From Luteitalea pratensis (GTDB taxonomy: Bacteria > Acidobacteriota > Vicinamibacteria > Vicinamibacterales > Vicinamibacteraceae): a DNA stretch of 64,000 nt. This document shows positions 53,611-62,926 of this stretch, in pieces; the stretch's first letter is position 1; every line of letters starts with the position of its first letter. The notes beneath the pieces were generated by a model, which saw only the letters and a program-made list of their open reading frames with translations, did no database searches and had not been told where the DNA came from. The position numbers were made by a program, and so were the translations under genes. The stretch is from NCBI RefSeq assembly GCF_001618865.1, contig NZ_CP015136.1:1585001-1649000 (forward strand), in the 5' to 3' direction.

Positions 53611-53790
53611 TGCGCGCTCACCGGCGGCGTGCATACGCCAACGATGACTCCGGCACTGCCGGTGTCGCCGGACATGCTCGCCGAGCAGGGCATCGCGGCG
53701 GCACGGGCTGGTGCGGCGATTCTTCACGTACACGCCCGAGATCCGCGCGACGGCAGGCCAACGCCCGATCCGGCGGCCTACATGCGTGAA
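53611..53790 (+). pseudogene. N-terminal fragment of a BKACE (3-keto-5-aminohexanoate cleavage) protein
   Basis: The frame reads CALTGGVHTPTMTPALPVSP, DMLAEQGIAAARAGAAILHV and HARDPRDGRPTPDPAAYM, the first barrel strands of the beta-keto acid cleavage enzyme family, including the HxHxR metal-site motif (HVHAR). The remaining four fifths of the family length is absent. It is a relic, closely following the VOC and sigma fragments. Confidence 0.75.
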
Positions 53791-54063
53791 GTTGGCGGTT
53801 CCCGGCAGCGTCACGGTGCGGCCGGCCGACCCGTGTCGTTGCCGAAGTCGTAGAGGCGGGAGCGCAGCCCACCCTTGCCGCCCCACACCGGGTCGGCTGC
53901 TACGCAGCGCCTTTCCTGCGCACGAAGGTCAACCAGGTGAGGCGCGCGGGCTCGGACATGTACCACGCAAGGGGGGCGCTCGATTCATCAATGCAGGCGG
54001 GGCCTGCCAACGAACTGGCATCTCTTTGGCCCCAAAGGGCACGCTTATACTGCAGGAATCTCC

Positions 54064-57000
54064 GTGCAGCTTGACCGCCCTACACAGATAGGCCCGTACG
54101 AGGTCCGGAATCGCCTGGGCAAGGGCGGGATGGGCGTGGTGTACCTCGCGTACGATCCCGCGCTCGACCGGCTGGTCGCGGTCAAAGTGCTGCGAGTGCT
54201 CGACGAGGACATCCGGCGCCGCTTTCTCAAGGAGGCGAAGTTCGCGGCGCGCGTCCAGCATCCCAACATCGTCAGCATCTATGGGGTCGGGGAACACGAA
54301 GGCAGCCCGTACATCGCGATGGAGTACATCGCCGGGCAAACGCTCGCGGACGTCATCCACGGCGGTGGCCGAGTCGGGATCAGCCGGAAGGTCCAGTGGC
54401 TGTGGGAACTGGCGAGCGGCTTGGAGTATGCCCACCGCCACGGCATCGTCCATCGCGACGTAAAGCCGTCGAACCTGATGATCGGCAGGGATTCCGGCCT
54501 GCTCCGGTTGCTCGATTTCGGGATCGCACGTGACCACGAGTCGGATGCCACGATGAGCGGGGTGGCCATCGGCACCCCCCATTACATGTCGCCCGAACAG
54601 GTCACCGGACAACCGGTCGACGCCCGGAGCGACGTCTTTGCCTTCGGTGCCGTTGCCTACGAATTGCTGTCGGGTCAGCGCGCCTTCGATGGCGCGCACG
54701 CGTTCGAGATCACCAAGCACGTCCTCGAGAACGAGCCGGTGCCCCTCACCGAACTTGTCAACGGGCTGCCTCTCGAACTCGTGAGGCTGATCGAAGGCTG
54801 CTTGGTCAAGTCGCTGGAGAGCCGCACGCCCTCGCTCACGCCGGTACTGAGCAGTCTGCGTTGGATCGTGCGTTCGCTGGAAGGCGCGGACGACTCCACG
54901 GTGATCCGTCCCACCCCGACAGCCGGCACCGCGTCCTCGCACAATCGCGCCAACCGGCAGGAGCGGCGACAACAACAGGTGGCGTCGAAGGTGGCCCACG
55001 CCCGGGCCGCCCTCGAGGCCGGATCCATCGACAAGGCTCTCGAGGCGGCCGACGAGGCGGCGATGCTCGACGAGCACGACTCGGCCGTGCACGCGCTGCT
55101 CCGCGATCTCGAGCGTGCACAGCAAGCGCGCGCGGCCGAGTCACAGCTCCTAGCCGCGCAGCGGGCTCTCGACGACGGGGAGCCGACCGATGCCGAGGGC
55201 ATCCTGGCCGCCCTCGAAGGCCGGCTCGTTACCGATGCCCAACGCGAACGCTGGCAAGCCCTGATCTCCGAGAGCATTCAGCGTCAGCGGGCGACGCGCT
55301 GCCATCGGGACATCGAAGCCCTGCTTGACCAGGGTCATGCGGCCGCAGCGGTGTACCGCTTCGACGCGGAGCCGCCCGAGGTGCAGGCCGACCCCGTGCT
55401 CCTGCAGACACGTGACGCCATTTCCGCGATTCGCTCGGAACAGGCCGCGCGAGAGGCGCAGGAGCGGGCCCATCGCGAAGCGCAGGAACTGGAGGCTGCG
55501 CGTCGAGAACAAGCCGAACGGGAACGGCTGGCCCGTGAGGCCGCCGCCGCGCAGGAAGCGGCCGCACGCGCTGCGCGCGAAGCGCAGGAACGGGCTGCGC
55601 GCGAGGCGCAGGAACGGGAGTCGGCGCGGCGCGAGCAGATCGAACGGGAACGGCTGGCGCGCGAGGCCGACGCGCAGGAAGCGGCCGCACGCGCGGCGCG
55701 CGAGGCGCAGGAACAGGCCGCGCGCGAAGCGCAGGAACGGGCTGCGCGTGAGGCGCAGGAACGGGAGGCGGCGCGACGCGAGCAGATCGAACGGGAACGG
55801 CTGGCGCGGGAGGCCGCTGCGCAGGAAGCGGCCGCACGCGCGGCGCGAGAGGCGCAGGAACGGGCTGCGCGCGAGGCGGAGGAACGGGAGGCGGCGCGGC
55901 GCGAGCAGATCGAATGGGAACGGCTGGCGCGGGAGGCCGCCGCGCAGGAAGCGGCCGCACGCGCGGCGCGAGAGGCGCAGGAACGGGCTGCGCGCGAGGC
56001 GCAGGAACGGGAGGCGGCGCGACGCGAGCAGATCGAACGGGAACGGCTGGCGCGGGAGGCCGCCGCGCAGGAAGCGGCCGCACGCGCGGCGCGAGAGGCG
56101 CAGGAACGGGCTGCGCGTGAGGCGCAGGAACGGGAGGCGGCGCGGCGCGAGCAGATCGAACGGGAACGGCTGGCGCGGGAGGCCGCCGCGCAGGAAGCGG
56201 CCGCACGCGCTGCGCGAGAGGCGCAGGAGCAGGCCGCGCGCGAAGCGCAGGAACGGGCCGCTCGTGAGGCGCAGGAACGGGAGGTCGCGCGGCGCGAGCA
56301 GATCGAACGGGACCGGCTGGCGCGGGAGGCCGCCGCTGGGCAGCCAGTCGCCGTTCGGGAAGCGGCGGACCAGGAAGCCGACACGCAGGACGCCGATACG
56401 CAGGACGCCTCCGCACACACCGCGCCCGCCGCCGCTGGAGAGGACCGGGTTGCGCACGCCGCGCACGTCCCCGCGTCCGGCTCGCGATCCGGTTACTCGC
56501 GATCCGGTTATCTGCCGGCCGCAACGCGGCGGCTTGACGGAATCGCGGCCATTGCCGCCTTGGCACTCGCCGTTGTCATGGTGGCCGGCTACATGGTCTG
56601 GCTGCGATCGACTCCATCTCCTGCGTCGCCGCCGATTGCGCGTGAATTACCGCAGGCGACGACATCGCTCGTCCCGGACGCGCCGGTGACGAGTTCCGTT
56701 CCGGTCGACCCGGCAGCGACGACAACGGTTGCGCCTCAGACGCCTCTCCCAGAACCGGTTCCACCGCCAGCGCCAGCGAGCGATGCGGTGCCTCGCGCGT
56801 TGAAGACCGCAGAAGGGTTGCGGCGAGCGGGTCAGCTCGAGCGCGCAATCGCGTCGCTCGTCCCCGAAGCCCTGGCCACACCGGCGGGCGCCCAGCTTGC
56901 CGCCGACGTGATCGTCGATGCCGAGCGTCGCATGGCGGCCGCCCGACGGGCCGCGGACACGCGCGGAGCCGGTGATTCGCCTGTCTATGCAGAGGCGCGC

Positions 57001-57564
57001 CGGCACCAGCAGCAGGCGGAGGCCGCCCGCACGAACCGAGGTCAAGCCGCCGCCGCGGTGCGTTTGTTCCTCGAAGCCGTGGGCGAATACGAGCGAGCGG
57101 TGCCGCGACCGCCCTCGCCCCCTCCGTCTTTTCTCGCGAAGGACAGGACCGAGGAGCCGCCACCGGTGGTCACTCTTCCGAAACCCGAGACCACGCCCGC
57201 GCCGGAGGCTCCGAAGGCGCCGTCGCCCGCCCCGGCCAACCCGGAACCCTTGATCCTCGCCCAGCTCGACGCGTTCGAACGGGCCTACGAGTCGCGCAGC
57301 GTGGCTGCCGTCGAGGCCGTGTGGCCAGGCATGCCCGACGCATGGCGGCAGGGCCTGCAGAAGAGCTTCCGGGACTACTCGGAGGTGGAATGGCGATTCA
57401 CCGGCCGGGCCATGACCGTCAAGGGCGACGCCGCCTCGGTCCTCGCCGACGCCGTCGTGACGTCGGTGTCCGGCGGGCGGCGACTTGTCACTCCCCGGCG
57501 CTACGAGTTCGTGCTTCGCGCCCGCAACAATGTCTGGACCATCAGCGACGTCCGTCTAAGGTGA
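54064..57564 (+). CDS. large transmembrane Ser/Thr protein kinase with repeat-rich coiled-coil linker
   Basis: GTG 54064 has AGGA seven bases upstream. Residues 10-270 are a Hanks-type kinase: GKGGMGVVYLAYD (P-loop), VAVKVL (Lys 41), GIVHRDVKPSNLM (near 130), LLDFGIARD (near 151) and IGTPHYMSPEQV. A helical, TPR-like region (about 295-455) leads into a highly charged Ala/Glu/Arg coiled coil (about 458-757) built from 41-residue repeats. A membrane helix (AALALAVVMVAGYMVWL, near 830) follows, then a Pro-rich extracytoplasmic part and a final domain of about 105 residues (LDAFERAYESRSVAAVEAVW onward) resembling SnoaL/DUF4440 folds. The kinase would be cytoplasmic, with the C-terminal domain outside. 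Such kinases phosphorylate regulators; the target is unknown. Confidence 0.9.
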   Translation: MQLDRPTQIGPYEVRNRLGKGGMGVVYLAYDPALDRLVAVKVLRVLDEDIRRRFLKEAKFAARVQHPNIVSIYGVGEHEGSPYIAMEYIAGQTLADVIHGGGRVGISRKVQWLWELASGLEYAHRHGIVHRDVKPSNLMIGRDSGLLRLLDFGIARDHESDATMSGVAIGTPHYMSPEQVTGQPVDARSDVFAFGAVAYELLSGQRAFDGAHAFEITKHVLENEPVPLTELVNGLPLELVRLIEGCLVKSLESRTPSLTPVLSSLRWIVRSLEGADDSTVIRPTPTAGTASSHNRANRQERRQQQVASKVAHARAALEAGSIDKALEAADEAAMLDEHDSAVHALLRDLERAQQARAAESQLLAAQRALDDGEPTDAEGILAALEGRLVTDAQRERWQALISESIQRQRATRCHRDIEALLDQGHAAAAVYRFDAEPPEVQADPVLLQTRDAISAIRSEQAAREAQERAHREAQELEAARREQAERERLAREAAAAQEAAARAAREAQERAAREAQERESARREQIERERLAREADAQEAAARAAREAQEQAAREAQERAAREAQEREAARREQIERERLAREAAAQEAAARAAREAQERAAREAEEREAARREQIEWERLAREAAAQEAAARAAREAQERAAREAQEREAARREQIERERLAREAAAQEAAARAAREAQERAAREAQEREAARREQIERERLAREAAAQEAAARAAREAQEQAAREAQERAAREAQEREVARREQIERDRLAREAAAGQPVAVREAADQEADTQDADTQDASAHTAPAAAGEDRVAHAAHVPASGSRSGYSRSGYLPAATRRLDGIAAIAALALAVVMVAGYMVWLRSTPSPASPPIARELPQATTSLVPDAPVTSSVPVDPAATTTVAPQTPLPEPVPPPAPASDAVPRALKTAEGLRRAGQLERAIASLVPEALATPAGAQLAADVIVDAERRMAAARRAADTRGAGDSPVYAEARRHQQQAEAARTNRGQAAAAVRLFLEAVGEYERAVPRPPSPPPSFLAKDRTEEPPPVVTLPKPETTPAPEAPKAPSPAPANPEPLILAQLDAFERAYESRSVAAVEAVWPGMPDAWRQGLQKSFRDYSEVEWRFTGRAMTVKGDAASVLADAVVTSVSGGRRLVTPRRYEFVLRARNNVWTISDVRLR
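55440..56335 (+). repeat. 123-bp (41-codon) in-frame tandem repeat array
   Basis: The marker gagcagatcgaa recurs at 55633, 55780, 55903, 56026, 56149 and 56296, giving periods of 147, 123, 123, 123 and 147 bases. The two 147-base units each contain one extra 24-base AREAQEQA-type octapeptide module. Units are nearly identical at the DNA level, which indicates recent expansion or ongoing homogenisation. The 8-residue AAREAQER module is itself repeated inside each unit. Long stop-free frames on the other strand and in another frame result from this composition. Confidence 0.9.
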
Positions 57565-57642
57565 CCAGCGCGGTTCGATCCGGGCCCGCCTGTCGTTGAC
57601 TGTCATGAAGGATGCGACCATCCCGGTCGTGGAGCTCTCACG

Positions 57643-58926
57643 ATGCCCCTGTATCGAATGGTGACCGGCTGCACGCTGTTGATCCTCGGACTCACGTCCA
57701 GTGCCAACGCGCAGACCGTCGCGCCGGCCGGGACCGCACGGGCGCTGTTCGAGCGTATCTTCTTCATCGGCGGAGACACTGGAACCCAGTCGTCAGATAT
57801 CTCCCGCGCGCAGGCCGTCGAGACCGCCGACCTCGTCGCCGACGGCGTGGCGGTTGCGGCAGGCACTGCCCCACGTCTTTCGTCCGCGGGCTTCAGCTTC
57901 ACCATCGACAATGTCACGGGCGAGCCCAAGCTGCGCAGCAACTCCTTCGGCTCCCTCTACGTCGAACGGGCGCTCACCAACGGACGCGGCGTCTGGTCGC
58001 TGGGGTTCTCGTACCAGCGAGCGTCGTACGACCAGGTACAGGGCCAGTCGTTCGAAGGCATCCCGGTCTGGGAGGAGCGCGGTACCTTCCCGGACGGCGA
58101 ACAGATCTTCTCCGGCTACTACGCGGTGTTCGACGTCGATACGGATGTCGCGATGACCGCCTTCAGCTACGGCATCACCGATCGGCTGGACATCGCCGCG
58201 TCCATCCCACTGATGCACGTTGATGTCCAGGGTCAGGGTGTCCGACGCTACCAGGTCCGACGCGATTGGCTGATCGATCCGGGACTCGAGGCTGGGTATC
58301 CCGGCGGTGAGGGAGAAATCGAGATCACGAGCGGGACGGCCACCAGCACCGGGTTGGGAGACATCGGGCTGGCGGCGAAGTTCGGTCTGACGTCGAGCGA
58401 TCGCGGCGGGGTGGCCGTCGTGGGGGAAGTCAGGTTGCCGACAGGCGATCACGACAATTTCCGTGGCGCCGGCAAGACGACCATCCGCGGCGGGCTGGTC
58501 ACGTCAGCAATGCTTGGCAACAGTACGGCTGTTCACGGCAACGCAGGCTTCACGGGCGCTGGCGCCGCGAACGGCTTCACCTACGCTGCCGGCATCGACC
58601 AGGTGCTTCTCGGAAGCCGACTGACGGTGTCGTTCAATCTCATCGGCGACGTCTTGCAGGACATGCCGACCAGTCTCGATGAGATTGTGGTGCTCCACAT
58701 CCCCATTCCCCAGCCGCCCGGCCCGCGTGACCGCGACGTCACGGTGCGGCAGTTTGCGTTCCTCGACACGGGTGCTGTCTCGATGATGCGGGGAGCTGTC
58801 TCGGCCAAGTTCCACCTGGTCAACCAGTGGTTGCTCGTCGGCAGCGCACTGTTCCGCATGAACGACAACGGGGTGCAGGCCAAGGTCGCCCCGATGATCG
58901 GGCTCGAGAAGACCTGGACCCGTTGA
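57643..58926 (+). CDS. outer-membrane beta-barrel protein (MetA-pathway/transporter-like)
   Basis: The 427-residue protein has a signal peptide (GCTLLILGLTSSANAQ) and then alternating amphipathic strands such as SLYVERALTNGRGVWSLGFS, AFSYGITDRLDIAASIPLMH, GLGDIGLAAKFGL and VVGEVRLPTGDHDNFRGAG, ending with an aromatic strand LEKTWTR. This is the pattern of outer-membrane channel proteins annotated as phenol-degradation MetA-like. No enzyme motif is seen. It follows the kinase gene by 78 bases. Confidence 0.7.
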   Translation: MPLYRMVTGCTLLILGLTSSANAQTVAPAGTARALFERIFFIGGDTGTQSSDISRAQAVETADLVADGVAVAAGTAPRLSSAGFSFTIDNVTGEPKLRSNSFGSLYVERALTNGRGVWSLGFSYQRASYDQVQGQSFEGIPVWEERGTFPDGEQIFSGYYAVFDVDTDVAMTAFSYGITDRLDIAASIPLMHVDVQGQGVRRYQVRRDWLIDPGLEAGYPGGEGEIEITSGTATSTGLGDIGLAAKFGLTSSDRGGVAVVGEVRLPTGDHDNFRGAGKTTIRGGLVTSAMLGNSTAVHGNAGFTGAGAANGFTYAAGIDQVLLGSRLTVSFNLIGDVLQDMPTSLDEIVVLHIPIPQPPGPRDRDVTVRQFAFLDTGAVSMMRGAVSAKFHLVNQWLLVGSALFRMNDNGVQAKVAPMIGLEKTWTR

Positions 58927-59029
58927 GGGCTGCGTCCCGGCGGCGCACTCTCCTCGAGGGTGAACCCGCTGAGGTCGCCGGTGGAACGTCAATCTGGCGG
59001 CGCCATCCAGGCGTGAGCCGAAAGCTGTC

Positions 59030-59644
59030 CTATTTCGTTTCAATCTCCACGAGGTCGACCCGTTCGGTGGCATCGCCGACGGACACGCGGCTTCCTGGCA
59101 GGTGCCACGCGAATTCGCCAGGCGTCCGGCCGGCGACGACAACGGCAAGCCAGCCGCGCCGGTGCGTATGCGCCGGCAACGACTCGCCGGGCCCAAGCTG
59201 GACACGGCTGACCCGAACGTGCTCGTTCTCGACCTCGACCACATGCCGCGCGACATCGTCGTCGGCGCTGGTGTCGGCTGTCGGTGTGGCGCCGAACAGT
59301 TCGACGTCGAGGATTCGCACCGCTGACGTCCCGACGTTCACGACCCGGTGCTCGTACGGAGGCGAGGCCGAGTAGAAGACCACGCGACCCGTCGGTACCG
59401 TCTGCGGACGCCCCTCGCCGCCAACCGGATCGGTCCTGGTCGTGCCGCCCGCGATCCTGATGGCGACGTTGTGCAGCGAATGCCGATGAAACAGGCTTGC
59501 CACTCCGGCGGGGAAGCCCACGTCGAGCACCCGCACCCACGTGTTCTCGAAGGCGACATGGTGGTGCGGCTCCTTCTCGACCGGAACGACCGATTGGGCC
59601 AGCGTCAGCGATCCCGCGAGCACGGCGACGGCGAGGCTCTTCAT
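59030..59644 (-). CDS. secreted bicupin-like protein
   Basis: The N-terminus MKSLAVAVLAGSLTLAQSVV is a signal peptide. Two cupin halves follow: HHHVAFENTWVRVLDVGFPA with FHRHSLHNVAIRI, and VVEVENEHVRVSRVQLGPGE with LPAHTHRRGWLAVVVAG. The His residues (HRH, HTH) could bind a metal. It lies nine bases after the DUF481 gene on the same strand, so they are probably co-transcribed. The activity is unknown. Confidence 0.78.
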   Translation of the reverse strand: MKSLAVAVLAGSLTLAQSVVPVEKEPHHHVAFENTWVRVLDVGFPAGVASLFHRHSLHNVAIRIAGGTTRTDPVGGEGRPQTVPTGRVVFYSASPPYEHRVVNVGTSAVRILDVELFGATPTADTSADDDVARHVVEVENEHVRVSRVQLGPGESLPAHTHRRGWLAVVVAGRTPGEFAWHLPGSRVSVGDATERVDLVEIETK

Positions 59645-59653
59645 CGTTCCGGC

Positions 59654-60670
59654 TCAGAACTTGAAACCGAAGCCGTTCGACCAGCCGTAGTCGTTGCTCG
59701 AGAAGCCCGCCGCCGGCTTGCTGTCGTAGTTATCGAAGAGCCCGAACCGGAAGTACCAGTCGCCCGGCAGGTTGAAGTCCACGTCCAACCGATACGTCAA
59801 CCGGTAGCGGCTGGAAATCGTCAGGCTCGGGTAGTAGTTGAAGCGGGTGATGACGTCGGCCACCTTGAGCCTCTCGGTCATGAACTCCGTGCCGATATAG
59901 GCCTCTGCCGAGTCCTCGTTGGGCAGCGCCGGGTCGGTGAAATTCTCATTGGTCCAGGCCACCCCGGCGCCCAGAGCCAGATATTGCGCTGACGAGCGCA
60001 GGAGATAACGACCGGCACCTGCCCCAATGGTCGACCGCAGGCTCAGGCCCTGTTCTTCGGAGTTCAGGAAGTCCTGTCCCGTGTTGACGTACCAGCGGCT
60101 GCCCAGGAGGCGCCGGAAGTCGTTGCCAAGGTCCCAGCGGCTGGTCTCGGGAGCGTTTGCCTGCGAGTTCCTGAAGACATTGGCAAACAGGACATCGACG
60201 TGGTGCTCATCGCGGTAGGAGAGGTTGGTCCCCAGCGAGAGCTGCTTGGCCGAGTTGGTGCGCGTCATGCTGTAGCCGAAGTCGAGGCCCGAGTCGAATC
60301 GCGACCAGAACGTTCGCTCGAAGGGCTGCACCATGGACACCTCCGGGAGTTGCACTCGCGTGTCAGCGACCTGCACGACGGCCTTCTGTTCGGGGACGGG
60401 CTTGAGCGAACCTGACACGCGCTTTCCGTCGAATGTCTCGAGCAGGAACTGCCTGTCGCTTTCGATCGACGCGATCTTCCCCCACTTGATCTTGAAATCG
60501 GCATCCGAGTAATCCGTCGCGAGCGTCAGCACGTCCTTCGTGACGCCCTTGATCTCACCGACCAACCTGTCACCAGCCGTCGTCACGACCACGTCCTGCG
60601 CGGCGTGCGCCGCGACTGCGGCGCTCGTGATTACGGCGAACCAGACCGCGACTGCCACCCTGTGACGCAT
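59654..60670 (-). CDS. DUF481 outer-membrane protein
   Basis: The ATG at 60670 is chosen for its GGAGAA six bases upstream; it gives a clear signal peptide (VAVWFAVITSAAVAAHA). The N-terminal part (DVVVTTAGDRLVGEIKGVTK) is the small beta module usual in DUF481 proteins. The rest is a beta barrel (WSRFDSGLDFGYSMTRTNSA, YLALGAGVAWTNENF) ending in the aromatic FGFKF typical of outer-membrane proteins. Function unknown. First gene of a two-gene unit with the cupin. Confidence 0.85.
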   Translation of the reverse strand: MRHRVAVAVWFAVITSAAVAAHAAQDVVVTTAGDRLVGEIKGVTKDVLTLATDYSDADFKIKWGKIASIESDRQFLLETFDGKRVSGSLKPVPEQKAVVQVADTRVQLPEVSMVQPFERTFWSRFDSGLDFGYSMTRTNSAKQLSLGTNLSYRDEHHVDVLFANVFRNSQANAPETSRWDLGNDFRRLLGSRWYVNTGQDFLNSEEQGLSLRSTIGAGAGRYLLRSSAQYLALGAGVAWTNENFTDPALPNEDSAEAYIGTEFMTERLKVADVITRFNYYPSLTISSRYRLTYRLDVDFNLPGDWYFRFGLFDNYDSKPAAGFSSNDYGWSNGFGFKF

Positions 60671-61069
60671 GCTGTTCTCCATCGCACTGAACTGGGGCAC
60701 GTGACGCCGCCACCGGATCCGTCCCGTCGGTTGCGCGCGCCGAGGATGCCCGAGCCAGGCACGTCGCGTCCACTGGACGTTGAGCGAGACGCGCCATGTC
60801 TGACGCCAGCGGCCGCTCGACCAACCGTCGAGTCAGCCGCCCACGGGCTCGTCGAGGAGCGTCGGCGGCAGGGGAGAGTGAGCCCTGACGATCCCGGATC
60901 GACAAGCACTGAGTGGTGGACGGGGCCGCCCTGGCGCAGGCCGGCACTCCGATACGCCTGCGCCGACGCGGATGGCAACCGCGCCCGCGCCTGAAGGCGG
61001 GGATGCTAGCATTCCTCCCAAGGTCAATCAGTACATGGGGAGCGCGGTCGCGTCATCGGGCACGAAGCC
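60671..61069. other. intergenic region between divergent genes
   Basis: About 400 bases separate the DUF481 and histidine-kinase genes, which diverge. It should hold promoters for both. No recognisable operator, riboswitch or small gene was found; the frames on either strand are shadow-like. Confidence 0.5.
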
Positions 61070-62920
61070 GTGAGCAGCAGGCTGGCCTGCGCGGCGCTGG
61101 CGTGCGGGCTACTGTGGCTCGGGGCGTCGCCGGGTGCTGCGCAGCCGGCGGTCCAGCAGATCCTGGTGCTGCAGTCGTTCGCGCGCGGCAACCTGACGCT
61201 CGACCACTTCACCGGCAACTTCCGTGTCGACCTCGACCAGATCGCCGGCAGGCCCGTGAATGTCGTGCAACTCGTCGTCGGCCCGACGGGGTTTGTCGGC
61301 GCGGCCGAACAGGCGGTCGTCGACTACATCCGGTCCACGTTCGCCGGCCAACCGAGGCCAGACCTCATCGTGACAGTTGGCGGCCCCGCGGCGGTATTCG
61401 GGCGCAAGTATCGGCAGCAACTCTTTCCCGAAGCGCCGATCCTGTTCGCGTCCGTCGACGAGCGATATCTCCGCAGCGCGCCACTCGGCGAGAACGAAAC
61501 CGCAGTCGCGGTCATCAACGATTTCCCCCGGCTCGTCGACGACATCCTGCACGTGTTGCCAGAAACCAGGCACGTGTTCATGGTGCTGGGATCCGGCTCG
61601 CTCGGGAAGTTCTGGCGCCCGGAACTGGAGCGCGAATTCCAGCGATTTCGCGGGCGCCTGACATTCATCTGGTCCGACGAACTGTCGCTGGCAGAAATCG
61701 TCCGGCGATGCGCGAACCTGCCAGCACACGCAGCAATCTTCTACCTCAGCTTCAACTCGGATTCGCAGGGTGGCGCGTATGCGGACGAGCGCGTCATGGC
61801 AGACCTTCGCGCCACGGCGAATGCGCCCTTGTTTGCGGGAATCAATGTGTTCCTCGGATCGGGGGTGGTTGGCGGGACGATGATGTCCATTGACGCCCTG
61901 AGTCGCAGCTCGGCGGAGGTCGCCGTCCGACTCCTGAATGGCGAATCGCCTTCACGGGTTCGGGTACCCCCGCAACCCACAGGTCCACCGATATTCGACT
62001 GGCGCGAGTTGCAGCGGTGGGGTATTGGCGAGAGCCGGCTGCCAGCGGGCAGCGTCGTGCGATATCGGGCGCCCAGCCCGTGGCAGCAATACCGGTTCAC
62101 GGTACTTGGCGTGCTTGCCGCGCTCGTTGTCCAGTCGTTGCTGATTGGCGGGCTCCTGTTCGAGCGCCGTGCCAGGCAGCGGGCGGAAATCGAAAGCCGG
62201 AAGAACCTGGCCCTCGCCGCTGACGCAAGTCGCCGGCAGACGATGTCGGCGTTGACCAGTTCGATCGGGCATGAGCTCGGCCAGCCGCTCACGGCCATCC
62301 TGCACAACGTCGAGGCGCTGCAGATCCTGGTATCGGCCAATCGCGCGACATCCGACGACATGGGCGAGATCGTCGCCGACATCCAGGCGGAAATCGTGCA
62401 GGCCACGCAGATCATCGATCGCCATCGGACGATGCTGCGCAGTCATCAACTGGAGAAGAAGCCGGTCGACCTGCACGCCGTCATCAAGGCCAGCCTGGCC
62501 CTCGTCGCGCACGACATGCGCGCGCGGCATATCGAGGCCACCGCGCACATGTCCTCGGATCCCTGCGTCATCGTTGGCGATCCGGTACTCTTGCAGCAGG
62601 TGCTCGTGAACCTCGTGGTCAACGCCATGGACGCGATGGCCGAGACGCCGCCGGCGCGGCGTCGCCTCACGATCCGGAGCGAAGTCCGTGCCGCCGACGT
62701 CGAAGTCTCCGTGCGCGACACGGGAACCGGTCTGCCGACGCACATCAACGGCAAGCTGTTCGCACCATTCGTGACGACGAAGACGCACGGCCTCGGAATC
62801 GGCCTGACGATCGTCCGGACGATCGTCGACGCGCATGGCGGCACCATCGAGGCCCACAACAATCCGGACGGGGGCGCGACGTTTGCCGTCACGTTTCGCT
62901 GCAACGGAACGTCCGGCTGA
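61070..62920 (+). CDS. sensor histidine kinase with periplasmic ABC-substrate-binding-like sensor domain
   Basis: The start is a GTG with little ribosome binding site support. After a signal peptide (LACAALACGLLWLGASPGAA) comes a periplasmic domain (residues about 30-325: VQQILVLQSFARGNLTLDHF, RPDLIVTVGGPAAVFG, ETRHVFMVLGSGSLGKFW) of the ABC transporter substrate-binding type. A membrane helix (FTVLGVLAALVVQSLLIGGL, near 345) leads to the kinase: SSIGHELGQPLTAILHNVEA (His near 401), LLQQVLVNLVVNAMDAMAE, DTGTGLP and GLGIGLTIVRTIVDAHGG. It probably senses a small molecule in the periplasm. No response regulator is in the window. Confidence 0.88.
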   Translation: MSSRLACAALACGLLWLGASPGAAQPAVQQILVLQSFARGNLTLDHFTGNFRVDLDQIAGRPVNVVQLVVGPTGFVGAAEQAVVDYIRSTFAGQPRPDLIVTVGGPAAVFGRKYRQQLFPEAPILFASVDERYLRSAPLGENETAVAVINDFPRLVDDILHVLPETRHVFMVLGSGSLGKFWRPELEREFQRFRGRLTFIWSDELSLAEIVRRCANLPAHAAIFYLSFNSDSQGGAYADERVMADLRATANAPLFAGINVFLGSGVVGGTMMSIDALSRSSAEVAVRLLNGESPSRVRVPPQPTGPPIFDWRELQRWGIGESRLPAGSVVRYRAPSPWQQYRFTVLGVLAALVVQSLLIGGLLFERRARQRAEIESRKNLALAADASRRQTMSALTSSIGHELGQPLTAILHNVEALQILVSANRATSDDMGEIVADIQAEIVQATQIIDRHRTMLRSHQLEKKPVDLHAVIKASLALVAHDMRARHIEATAHMSSDPCVIVGDPVLLQQVLVNLVVNAMDAMAETPPARRRLTIRSEVRAADVEVSVRDTGTGLPTHINGKLFAPFVTTKTHGLGIGLTIVRTIVDAHGGTIEAHNNPDGGATFAVTFRCNGTSG

Positions 62921-62926
62921 GGCTCG

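Noticed and set aside
55150-56689. Four long open frames of Arg/Ala/Pro-rich repeats overlapping the kinase linker
   Set aside because: They arise because the 123-bp repeats contain no stop in several frames. The kinase frame continues from a canonical kinase domain and into a membrane helix.
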